From Tuctoria greenei (taxonomy: Eukaryota; Streptophyta; Magnoliopsida; Poales; Poaceae), in the NCBI GenBank assembly GCA_036927565.1, contig JAYESD010000004.1, positions 160,801,697-160,865,696 on the forward strand: DNA of 64,000 bases, read 5' to 3'. The notes below the pieces were generated by a model, which saw nothing but the letters and a program-made list of their open reading frames with translations, was not told where the DNA came from and ran no database searches. Below are positions 54,886-64,000 of this stretch, piece by piece. How positions within the stretch are numbered: the stretch's first letter is position 1; the number at the start of each line of letters is the position of its first letter. The translations under genes were made by a program, and so were the position numbers.

Positions 54886-55308
54886 TGTTGACGGTTGTTA
54901 TACACCAATTTCACCCGTCAAGATAACTCAATTATGTGAAGGAATTGACATTTCTTGCGCACATCACCTTTCTATTTAGCCTATTTCCACTTGTCGTTGG
55001 AGAAAGTAGTGCATGCAAGGATTCTATGCAGAAATGAAGTGAAACATAGGGTGTGGATCCTATAAAATATCATTCTAGCCAATCAAGCAACGACACCTGG
55101 CACCACATGGATCAAATAGCCCACGAACAGAAGTATCTATGGCCATCTAACGATGTAGCACCCATATCAGTCAATGGGACCCACCCGTCAGTCACATGGA
55201 GAAAGCACATCGCAAAAGCGGCCAGGACCAGGTCGACCGATCCCCTAGTCGGCCGACTACTTCCTAGCGCCATTCTCGGTCAAACTCCACGTAGTGGCTG
55301 CTCCAGGC
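54886..55308 (+). repeat. E7 3' LTR, partial
   Basis: 423 bases matching the start of the 5' LTR, from TGTTGACGG to ctccaggc, at roughly 90 percent identity by eye. It is cut at 55308/55309 by the E8 LTR. Confidence 0.88.
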
Positions 55309-55576
55309 TGAAGTTAAAGTGCATCTAGGACTCTCTTGTGGGTTTTGGATGATTTATGACAAGCAAGTGGGATCCTAACCTATTTGTTGAGATGAGTGCA
55401 GGCCTATAATAAGAAAATGAGTAAAATAACAAAAAGAAGGAAGGATGAGGAGAAAAATGGAGATGAGCTCAAGGAAGAAGAGTAATAGATTATTGTGTAT
55501 GGAGTGTGTTAAGGAAACTCACCCCAAGAGCTCAATCACAATTAAACACACACATTGCACAAAGTTACATAGGACT

Positions 55577-56055
55577 GGACTAGTCCGATGACAACCACAC
55601 TAGTCTGATAACCTTTATGCACTAGATCGGACAAGTTCGATATCTGTCGTACTAGTCCGATATTGTTCTGACTAGAATCGGACTAGTCCTCCCCAGTACG
55701 GACTAGTCCTCAAAACACTTCACAAGTCACATAAAATCAGACAAGTCCGATCATAACCAGACTAGTCCGATATTCTTTCTGATCCATATCGGACAAGTCC
55801 GATATTTGCACGGACTAGTGCGAAAAACCCTCTGATCTATATCAGACAAGTCCTCCAAGTGCGAACTTGTCATCTAACTCACTTAGGGTTTCACATGTCC
55901 GGACAGGTCCGATGGATATCGGACTAGTCCGAAGATTTCCAGTAGCGAAATCGGACACATCCGTTTTCAGCCGGACTAGTCCGATATTTCGGGGTACTAA
56001 GGGTTTGCTACACACAGCACACCGGACTAGTCCGGTGACCACCACGGACTAGTCC
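55577..56055. repeat. E8 LTR palindrome cluster (ggactagtcc family)
   Basis: About eighteen copies of the 12-base palindrome cggactagtccg or the variant cggacaagtccg, exact or with one to three changes, lie 15-45 bases apart. Exact ggactagtcc cores occur at 55577, 55680, 55700, 55921, 55973 and 56024. Palindromic repeats of this kind are known in Sirevirus LTRs. They lie just upstream of the TATA box, as an enhancer would. Confidence 0.9.
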
Positions 56056-56094
56056 CAACTTTCTGAATCCTAACGGTCACTTTTAGAAACCCCA

Positions 56095-56102
56095 TATAAA
56101 TA
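56095..56102 (+). promoter_or_regulatory. E8 LTR TATA box
   Basis: TATAAATA followed by gaggtgcatggcc, about 40 bases after the palindrome cluster. Confidence 0.75.
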
Positions 56103-56875
56103 GAGGTGCATGGCCCAATTATGATACCTCTTGAACCCTAGCGCCTTCACACCTCCCAAGAGCCTTAAAAACTACATCTCTCCATGAAATTAAGTGCAAC
56201 AATGATCAATCCTTTGAGGATTCACTCTAGATCATTGGAGAGCACTTGGAACATCACATTGAGCTCTTGGTTTGATTCTCTAACACACTCCTGCATTTTA
56301 ATTTTAATCTTTTGAGTGTGTTTTCGGTGGAAATTTGTGTTGTAATCTAAGGGAGCTCTCAACATGTGAGAAGGCCCCTTGAATTCGGTTATTCACCCCT
56401 CTGTGATTAGTGGAAAAGGATTGGCCTTCATGGTGATCCGACGAGGGTAGGGTTGGAGAAGACCCGATCCTTTGTGGACTCCTCGACGTGAATGTAGGTT
56501 GCCTTTTGTGGTAGCCGAACCATGAGATAAATCCTTGTGTTTTGTTTTTTGGTGCTCATCATTCTAATTCATCAATATAATCTACGGTTTCATAATCATT
56601 ACTTATCTTACGTTGGATTGATAAACATAATATTTAATTGTGATATAATCTAGAATAAAACAGTGAAACCTTTATTTGGTTCTATTTTTCCGCTGCACAT
56701 ATAAAAGAATCAATCTAATAGATCTAGCTTAATCAACTTAGTCCGTGAACACCGGACTAGTCTGCACTTTACCGGACTAGTCCGATATCTCTGGTATTGA
56801 GCTTGTTGTTGAGTGTTGCAGGATCCGACAAAAATAAAAATTGCCTATTCACCCCCCTCTAGGCCCACATTCAAT

Positions 56876-56887
56876 TGGTATCAGAGC
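56876..56887 (+). other. E8 primer binding site (initiator-Met type)
   Basis: tggtatcagagc, six bases after the LTR end. Confidence 0.92.
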
Positions 56888-56926
56888 AAGGTTCTTCAAG
56901 AAAGAGTCTAACCACTCGAATAGATC

Positions 56927-58497
56927 ATGTCGGACATGAAGGACGCCCACAAAATCAACAACCAAGAGGAGGTTAACAACGACAAGACCCAAAAAGTGGA
57001 GAAGTACCTCGAAGGCATTCAAGACTTCGAGGATGACGATGAGGAAACGCTGGAGATGAAGGCGCTCTTCAAAAAGAAGGCACTTTCCAAAGGGAAAGTG
57101 AAAGTTGAAGAGAAGAAGAAGGGGAGTAGTCACACTGACTAATCATGATATCCTTTTAACTATGATCGTCTAAATTCCAATAACAATCATTACTTATCTA
57201 TCCCACTTGGAAAAGCCCCACACTTCGATGGAAGTGATTACTCAATGTGGAGGCAGAATATGAAAATGCATTTGATTTCCCTCAACCCAAGTCTATGGCA
57301 TGTTGTATGCACAGGGATAGATATTCCGGACGACAACGAAGAGCTCACCCCAAGCCAAGAGCAGGCCATTTATAGAAATGCACAAGCCGCAACTGTAGTC
57401 ACCTCCTCGCTCAATCGGGACGAGTTCACCAAGGTGGATGGACTCGAAATTGCAATGGAGATATGGGATACACTACAAAATTAACATGAAGGTGACCGAC
57501 ATGTGCGTGAAGCAAAGATTGAGATGATGGAAGGCGAACTAGGAAGATTCCCAGTTGAGGAAGATGAGTCACCCCAAGATATGTACAATCGATTGAAGAC
57601 ACTTGTCAAAAAGTTCGATCATACGGGAGCAAGAAGTGGTATGAGCACGAGGTGGTAAAGCTCATCCTTAGAGCTTTTATGCCTCGCAATGTCACGCTAT
57701 GCTCCATGATTAGAGAAAGCCCCGAATACAAAATGATGACTCTAGATGAATTGCTTGGAAAAATCATCAACTTTGAGATGATGGAAAGACAAGCAAAGCA
57801 AGTCAAGGAAATTGCCGATCTCACCTCGGCTAAGAAGAAAGGGGTTTCTCTAAAGTCCACCCTCAGGCCTCTATCCAAAGAAGCAAGGGAAGCACAACTG
57901 GAGGGAGACAGTGACGACGAAAGCAGTGAGCTAGATGAAGAGGACATGATATTGTTCATGAAAAAGTTCAAGAGAATAATGAAGAAAAGACAAGGAACAA
58001 AATCAAGTGAGGGAAAGTAAAAGGAAAGAACGAAACCAAAGTTGAGGCGGGCTTGCTATAATTGTGGTGAGTATAACCACTTTATAGTTGATTGCCCATA
58101 TGGGGAGAACAAGAAGAAGACCAAAGAAGCCAAGCCTCAACCTAAGAAGTTCTTCAAGAAGAAGAAAGAAGCCGAACAAGTGCACATTGGGAAGGAGTGG
58201 GACTCAAACGATGAGTCCTCATCATCCGAAGAAGAGGAGATGGCTAGCATAGCCATCGAGAGTGCGTCCAAGAAATCTACACTCTTCCCCACACTCGGCG
58301 CAAGGAAGGGAAATGGCACGTGCCTTATGGCAAAGGAAGGTAAACGCAAGGTAATCATCAAAACCCCTCCCGTGCATTCCTACTCTAGTGATGATGAAAT
58401 AATTAGTGATGATGAAGATATGCTTAGTGGACTAGATAGGAAAGCTGCAACAAAAATGAAATTTTTACTTGATCAACTTGTTGAGAAGGAGAGGTAA
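56927..58497 (+). pseudogene. E8 gag, N-terminal and nucleocapsid part
   Basis: It starts at MSDMKDAHKIN (56927). After two in-frame stops at 57140-57148 the copia gag domain follows: KAPHFDGSDYSMWRQNMKMH, GLEIAMEIWDTLQ, then a stop at 57482, MEGELGRFPVEEDESPQDMY, a frameshift near 57640, and RESPEYKMMTLDELLGKIIN. An acidic stretch (DSDDESSELDEEDM) precedes a CX2CX4HX4C knuckle (CYNCGEYNHFIVDC, 58057-58098). Stops also occur at 58018 and 58495. Gag forms the capsid and binds RNA. Confidence 0.88.
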
Positions 58498-59340
58498 ATT
58501 CATCGTCAAGAGGACATGATTATCTCCCAAAAGGAGGAGTATGTCGAACTTGACAAACTTCTAGAACTTGAAAAGGAGAAAAGCAACTCACTAGAGCTTG
58601 AGTTAGCTTCAGGCAAGAAAGCTTGCTTGGAGTTAACTGAATCAAATGTTGCAAGCAAGGACCAACTTGCTAACCTGATCAAGGTAAACGAGATCCTTGA
58701 AGTGCAAGTTGAGTCACTCAAGCTAAGTGAACCTTCCTCTTCTTCAAGTTCACCTTCTCAATCCACTAAAACTGATTTTGCTAATATGTGCACATGTAGT
58801 AAAATAGACTCCAGTTTGAAGGAGAAGTCGACCTCCACAAAGGATAAAAATCCTAGCCAATGTGGTATATTTGACAAGGAGAAGATCAACTATGCACGTA
58901 GTGCATACTTGGTCCAAAGACCTCCAAATGTCAAGTATGGCATTGGTTACTCTTATGATGAAAAACAGCATGCTGGAAGTCATAAGAATAACAAGGGGAG
59001 GATTTCCTTTGTGATGGAAAGACACTCTCAAACTCATAAGTCGAAGGAGAAAAACCTGAACTCACACAAACACCGGACTAGTCCGGTGAGTGTCCGGACA
59101 AGACCGGTCCTCCGGACAAGTCCGGCCTTCCAGACTAGCCATGTATACAAACAACAACAATTACTCTTTAGAACCATTGATGCCTCCTATTTGTTAATGA
59201 GAAATAATTTTGGCAAGTTTTATGCTAATTATGTTGGGCCACGCCATGGGAACACCAAATCTCATGTGTGGGTGCCCAAATGTATTTTAACTAACCTCCA
59301 AGGACCCAAGCAAGCTTGGGTACCTAAAACCAAAGCATAA
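58498..59340 (+). pseudogene. E8 gag C-terminal coiled coil and linker
   Basis: This directly follows the stop at 58495. A Leu/Glu/Lys-rich coiled coil (LDKLLELEKEKSNSLELELA) is typical of Sirevirus gag. A Ser-rich stretch, CGIFDKEKINYARSAYLVQ and the WVPK repeats near the end (HVWVPKCILTNLQGPKQAWV) lead to the gag stop at 59338-59340. Residues about 190-208 (59069-59140) are encoded by palindromes of the LTR type. Confidence 0.83.
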
Positions 59341-60781
59341 TTTGTTTTTGCAGGACTATTCCTCCGGTGGATCCAAATGGGTGCTAGACAGTGGCTACAC
59401 CAACCACATGATCGGAGAAAGAAGAATGTTTGTGGAATATGAATAGAATGAGGACCCAAACGAAGGCATCTACTTTGGAGATAATAGTCAAGGAAGGGTG
59501 CTCGGTACCGGTAAAATTGCAATATCTTCTACACACACACTTTCTCATGTTTTACATGTTGAATCCTTAGATTATAACCTGCTGTCCATATCTCAGCTAT
59601 GTGACAAAGGTTATAATTGCTTGTTCACTAACGAGGGTGTGACCGTCTCTAGGAGGAGTGATGGTTCCATTGCATTCAAGGGTATGTTGAAGGGAAAGCT
59701 TTACCTCGTTGACTTCAACAAGGATAAAGCCGAACTTGACACATGCTTGATTGCAAAGACCAACATGGGTTGGCTGTGGCATAGACGGCTAGCGCATGTT
59801 TCTATGAGGAATCTTCAAAAACTCCTCAAGGGTGATCACATCCGTGGTTTGAAGGATGTTGTTTTTGAGAAAGACAGGCCTTGTAGCGCGTGCCAAGCCG
59901 GGAAGCAAGTTGGAGCACCTCATCCTGCAAAGAACTTCATGACTAAAACAAGACCACTCAAACTACTTCACATGGACTTGTTTGGTCCAATTGCTTACAT
60001 AAGCATCGGCGGTAACAAATATGGTTTAGTTATTATTGATGACTTTTCTCGCTTCACTTGGGTTTTCTTTTTGCACGATAAATCAGAAACACAAGGAACA
60101 CTCGAGAAGTTCTTCAAGCGAGCTCAAAACGAATTCTCATTGACAATCAAGAGTATTCGAAGCGACAATGGCACGGAGTTCAAGAACACACAAGTGGAGG
60201 AGTAACTTGATGAAGAGGGTATCAAGCACAAATTTTCAGCGCCATACTCGCCACAACAAAACGGAGTTGCTGAAAGAAAGAACCGAACACTCATAGAGAT
60301 GGCAAGAACAATGCTCGATGAGTACAAGACCTCGGATCGATTTTGGGCGGAAGCGATTAACACCGCTTGCCATGCCGTAAATCGACTTTATCTTCATTGA
60401 CTACTCAAGAAGACATCCTATGAGCTACTCACCGGTAACAAACCAAATATCTCATATTTTTGAGTTTTCGATTCTCCATGTTATATCCTAAACAAGAAGC
60501 CTAGGACTTCAAAGTTCGCTTCAAAGTCCGATGAAGGTTTCTTGCTTGGTTATGATTCGAACACTTACGCCTATCGTGTTTTAAACAAGGCCTCCAGACT
60601 CATTGAAATAGCACATGACGTAGTGTTCGATGAGACTAATGGCTACCAAAAGGAGCAAGTTGATCCATGCGAATTAGGTAAAGAAGAAGCTCCTTGTCAA
60701 GCATTGAAAAGAATGGCTCTAGGTGAAGTTCAACCACAAGAGCCACCTTCACACGTACATGAGGAAGATGAACCGCAATAG
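59341..60781 (+). pseudogene. E8 protease and integrase
   Basis: The protease begins in a new frame near 59352, with KWVLDSGYTNHMIG holding the Asp-Ser-Gly active site; a stop at about 59443 precedes EDPNEGIYFGDNSQGRVLGT and HVLHVESLDYNLLSISQLC. Integrase: zinc site LWHRRLAHVSMRNLQKL ... CSACQAGK, then Asp in LHMDLFGPI, Asp in IRSDNGTEF, Glu in NGVAERKNRT. Stops lie at 60203, about 60398, about 60462 and 60779. The catalytic triad codons themselves are intact. Confidence 0.88.
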
Positions 60782-62577
60782 GAGACCAAAGATCAAGGGG
60801 GAGCTTCAGCACAAGATCAACCACAAGAATACGGAGATGATCAACAAGTCAACGAAGGCAACTACTTAGGGGGAGAAGAAGATAATCATGAAGACACAAC
60901 TCCTCAAGTTCCACACCCAAGAGTACACCAATGCGTCCAAAGGGATCACCCAATCGACAACATCATCGGTGACATCCAAAAGGGAGTAACCACTAGATCT
61001 CGCTTAGCTAACTTTTGTGAACACTATTCATTTGTATACTTTTTGGAACCACGCAGTGTTGAAGATGCATTGAAAGATCCGGACTGGGTCGTGGCGATGA
61101 AAAAAGAATTGAACAACTTCAAGCGGAACGAAGTATGGGAACTAGGGGCAAGACCCAATGCAAACATCGTCGGCACCAAATGGGTCTTCTGCAACAAACA
61201 AGATGAACACGGGGTGGTGACAAGGAACAAGGCACAACTTGAGTCCAAAGGTTATTCACAAGTCGAAGGTTTGGATTTCGATGAGACTTTTGCTCCAGTA
61301 GCTAGGCTTGAATCCAGTAGAATATTACTTGCATATGCTACTCACCATGAGTTCAAGCTGTATCAAATGGATGTAAAAAGCGCCTTCCTGAACAGACCAA
61401 TCAAGGAGGAGGTGTACGCGGAGCAACCACCCGGGTTTGAAGACGAAGAGTTCCCCAACCACGTATTCAAATTGCGTAAGGCTCTCTACAGCCTCAAACA
61501 AGCTCCTAGAGCTTGGTATGAGTGTCTTACAGATTTCTTAATTGGGAATGGTTTTCAAATTGGCATAGTAGACTATACTCTATTTACAAAGAATTTAGAC
61601 AATGATCTTTTTGTTTGTCAAATTTATGTTGATGATATAATCTTTGGGTCAACTAATCAATCGCTTTGTCAGGAATTTAGCAAAATCATGACAGACAGGT
61701 TTGAAATGTCAATGGTGGGAGAATTAAAGTACTTCTTGGGATTCCAAGTGCAGCAACAAAAGGAAGGGACATTCATAAGCCAAACCAAGTACACACAGGT
61801 CATACTTAATGAGTTTGGCATGGACAAGGAAAAGCCCATAAAGACCCCCATGGCAACAAATGGCCACCTGGATCTCAACGAAGATGGACCTAGCATCGAC
61901 CAAAAGGTATATCGCTCCATGATAGGATCTCTACTCTATTTATGTGCATCTAGGCAAGACATTATGTTGAGTGTATGTTTGTGTGCAAGATTTCAAGCGA
62001 ATCCTAAGGAATGTCACTTAACAGCCATAAAAAGGATCTTGAGATATTTAGTTCATACACCCAACCTTGGTCTTTGGTACCCAAAAGGCTCAAAATTCAA
62101 TCTCATTGGTTACTCCGATGCAGATTATGCTAGGTGCAAAGTAGATAGAAAAAGCACCTCCGGCACATGCCAATTCCTACGGAGATCCTTAGTTTCTTGG
62201 TCCACCAAGAAACAAAATTCCATTGCCTTATCCACAACCGAAGCAGAGTATGTTGCAGCCGGGAGATGCTGTGCACAACTCCTTTGATGCAACAAACTCT
62301 AAGGTATTACGGTTACAATATGAACTGTATTCCTCTCCTTTGTGACAACGAGAGTGCCATTAAAATGGCCCACAATCCAGTTGAGCACTCTAGAACTAAA
62401 CACATAGACATAAGACATCATTTTTTGAGAAACCATTCCATGAAAGCAGATATAGCCATCTCACATGTCAATACCCAAAAACAATTGGCCGACATATTCA
62501 CCAAGCTACTTGATGAAAATCGCTTTTGCGAACTCCAAAATGAACTATATATCCTCGATGCTCGGAGTGTGGCTTGA
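60782..62577 (+). pseudogene. E8 reverse transcriptase and RNase H
   Basis: Same frame as integrase after the TAG. An acidic linker (60782-61020) leads to RT: EPRSVEDALKDPDWVVAMKK, VARLESSRILLAYATHHEFK, QMDVKSAFLNRPIKEEVYAE (Asp), and QIYVDDIIFGSTN (YVDD intact). RNase H: IGYSDADYARCKVDRKSTSG and STTEAEYVAAGRCCAQLL. A one-base deletion at about 62286 shifts the frame, and the rest (PLLCDNESAIKMAHNPVEHS, HIDIRHHFLRNHS, KQLADIFTKLL) is read from the next frame to the stop at 62577. This is the best preserved part of the element. Confidence 0.92.
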
Positions 62578-63562
62578 AAAGTTGCATACCTGTATGAATT
62601 CTTCAAAATATATTGACTGAATTGTGAAAATCAACTCTCTCTCAATTTTTCCCGAAAAACTATGTCAATTACTATATCTCTGTGAATTATGATCATTGCT
62701 TGATTGTTGTATGCTTACTGGTCATATTCATCAAGATCATTTGATTTAATTTGCCTCTCTATTCTCTATTTATGAACCTTCAAATATATATGAATGGGCT
62801 ATGCAAATTTCTCTTGGTGACCATGGACTAGTCTGTGGTTACCCGGACTAGTCCGCACATGCAGACTAGTCCACAGAGTGCCGGTTAAGCCGGGCTAGTC
62901 CGATAACACCACGGACTAGTCTGATGTTACTCTCTGGATGAGTTCGGACTAGTCCGGTCATCTCCGGACTTGTCCAAATTTTTCGTGTCCATAACCCTAG
63001 CCGCCACCAAACCCTAATCCCTTCATCCTCCACTCTTGCTCACGCGTTCTCTCTCCTCCGCCCGAGCTCCCAAGGCGGTTTCTTGCCCCCTCCATCAAAA
63101 ATCTCCGCATTTGGGCGGAAATCAAGCTTGCCCTCTTGAGGATTGAAGCTAGCGGACTTGTCCGGCCTTCAATACCCTCATCTCCAAGCTTCAATCGATT
63201 CTTCGGTAATTTTCACCCAAACCCTAGAAATCTCGTGTTTCTTCATTATTGATCGAATAGCCTAGCATCCTTCACTATATACATGCCTCCTTTATGTATC
63301 ACGTGTATGCTAGACTTATTGTGCATTAGGAATCAGCTTTTTTCAAATCTCTTAGGTTTTTGAGGATGAACACCGGACTAGTCCGGTCCATGAACGGACA
63401 AGTCCGGTCCCCCCCGGACTAGTCCGTGCCTGTGCACCGGACAAGTCTGATGTTTTTGAACTCAAAACCTAACTCTTCAATTCCTCAATGCAATTCCTTG
63501 CTATCCTCTCATACCTATGCCTTGTATCATTCATTATCATTCTTGAAACTCATTCTCAGGTC
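62578..63562 (+). other. E8 spacer between pol and env-like ORF
   Basis: No ORF is supported. It holds two palindrome clusters (62823-62981 and 63369-63450) and a single copy at 63152. The stretch 62990-63210 (ccctagccgccaccaaaccctaatccc ...) looks like a gene 5' leader. A donor-like cttcg/gtaatttt at about 63205 and acceptor-like attctcag at 63560 could bound an intron just before the ORF start. Confidence 0.6.
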
Positions 63563-64000
63563 ATGTCGAGCACAAACGATGAGGTTTCCGATTTTGAGGC
63601 CGAGATGGACCATGAGGTGGCACCTCAGTCCTCAACGAGTCTTGGCAAGAAGCGCCAAGAGCGACCTACCGAGCCAGCTCTGTCTCCTCCACAAGTTCGG
63701 ATGAAAGTGCTAGCGAAGAAGCCAGCCTCCAAGGTGCCAGTTTCTAGGGCTACCTCCAGTGGTGGCCCTAGCTCGGCAAATGCCCGCCTAGCCAAAGGCA
63801 AGGGCAAGGGGATAGCGACGGGTCCAGTTGGACCATTGAAGCTGCATGCTCCCAGGGAAGGGGTCCGGGACCCCACTGAAGTAAATTTTAATGGGAAGGG
63901 CAGCGACTCAGTTGCAAAGCTCAAGAGCATTGGTTGCTATAATCATCCAAAGCAAGCTGCAGATGGAAGATTCTGGAGCAATTTTCATGCTGATTTCTAC
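63563..64000 (+). CDS. E8 env-like ORF, start only
   Basis: The frame opens at MSSTNDEVSDFEAEMDHEVA and stays open for 146 codons to the window end. It is Ser/Lys/Pro-rich with a basic stretch (NARLAKGKGKGIA), then a folded-looking part (KLKSIGCYNHPKQAADGRFW). The position after copia pol and the leader-like upstream sequence match the env-like gene of Sireviruses; homology itself is not shown. No signal peptide is seen. The rest is outside the window. Confidence 0.5.
   Translation, partial: MSSTNDEVSDFEAEMDHEVAPQSSTSLGKKRQERPTEPALSPPQVRMKVLAKKPASKVPVSRATSSGGPSSANARLAKGKGKGIATGPVGPLKLHAPREGVRDPTEVNFNGKGSDSVAKLKSIGCYNHPKQAADGRFWSNFHADFY

Larger units (their letters stand above)
47564..55308 (+). 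mobile_element. E7: Athila-like Ty3/gypsy element lacking RT and integrase
   Basis: Plus strand: 5' LTR (47564-about 49108), Athila-type primer site (49169), gag, protease, a long spacer, remnants of an env-like ORF and a partial 3' LTR (54886-55308). Both LTRs begin TGTTGA. About 10 percent of the comparable 420 LTR bases differ by eye, so it is old. No RT, RNase H or integrase motif appears anywhere between 51348 and 54885 on either strand. The 3' LTR is cut by E8. Confidence 0.82.
55309..56869 (+). repeat. E8 5' LTR
   Basis: 1,561 bp from TGAAGTTAAAG to GGCCCACA. It has a palindrome cluster (55577-56055) and a TATA box TATAAATA (56095-56102). The boundaries are set by the E7 LTR break on the left and the primer site on the right; the 3' LTR is not in the window. 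Confidence 0.85.
55309..64000 (+). mobile_element. E8: Ty1/copia Sirevirus, right end outside window
   Basis: Plus strand: 5' LTR (55309-56869), tRNA-Met primer site, gag with zinc knuckle and coiled coil, protease, integrase, RT and RNase H in copia order, then a 1-kb spacer and the start of an env-like ORF. The order integrase before RT defines Ty1/copia. The long gag with coiled coil, the palindromic LTR repeats, the LTR end cacccccctctagg and the extra downstream ORF point to the Sirevirus (SIRE/Maximus) genus. caggc (55304-55308) would be the left target duplication. Confidence 0.9.

Noticed and set aside
55577..56055. Regularly spaced palindromes that could suggest a CRISPR-like array
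   Set aside because: Spacing is irregular (15-45 bp), repeats are short palindromes with many variants, and they lie in a retrotransposon LTR of a plant genome. They fit known Sirevirus LTR repeats.

Overview
This window reads as heterochromatic plant DNA, almost certainly from a grass (Poaceae). It contains no recognisable host gene, tRNA, rRNA or CRISPR array. Essentially every base can be assigned to one of eight LTR retrotransposons, named E1 to E8 from left to right. The grass assignment is an inference from the mix: Ty3/gypsy chromoviruses of Tekay/Del type, Tat-lineage elements with a second RNase H and an antisense gene, an Athila-type element, and a Ty1/copia Sirevirus with palindromic LTR repeats.

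Layout. E1 (minus strand, chromovirus) covers 1-7570 and 18180-23092 and has a 4.2 kb LTR. E2 (plus strand, Tat) sits inside the E1 leader at 7571-18174 with a perfect 5-bp target duplication and nearly identical LTRs; it is the youngest and best preserved element. E3 (plus strand, chromovirus) occupies 23093-29754. E4 (minus strand, Tat remnant) is 29755-31387. E5 (plus strand, LTR and leader related to E1) is 31388-36163. E6 (plus strand, decayed full-order Tat) is 36164-47563. E7 (plus strand, Athila-like with gag and protease but no reverse transcriptase or integrase) is 47564-55308. E8 (plus strand, Sirevirus) is 55309-64000 and runs off the right edge.

The boundaries fit a two-armed nest. 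E5 is the oldest layer. On the left, E4 appears to have entered E5, E3 entered E4, E1 entered the E3 5' LTR, and E2 entered E1. On the right, E6 entered E5, E7 entered E6 at its 3' end, and E8 entered the E7 3' LTR. Most outer partners of these insertions lie outside the window, so parts of this order are inferred; the E2-in-E1 step is directly shown by the target duplication.

Function. No element here is clearly autonomous. E1, E3, E6 and E8 keep recognisable gag, protease, RT, RNase H and integrase blocks but with frameshifts, stops and some lost catalytic residues. E2 has an intact gag, second RNase H (apart from one TGA) and integrase, but its protease and RT have been removed by an in-frame deletion. 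Either it moved with enzymes supplied by a relative, or it lost them after insertion.

The most interesting signals are: (1) a large antisense gene in both Tat elements with a short GT-AG intron whose position, phase and length are conserved; (2) a 50-nt non-coding stem-loop conserved between integrase and the antisense gene in both; (3) G-box-type LTR arrays with a 55-57 bp period in three different Tat families; and (4) a palindromic repeat in the Sirevirus found in its LTR, inside coding sequence and in the spacer before an env-like ORF.
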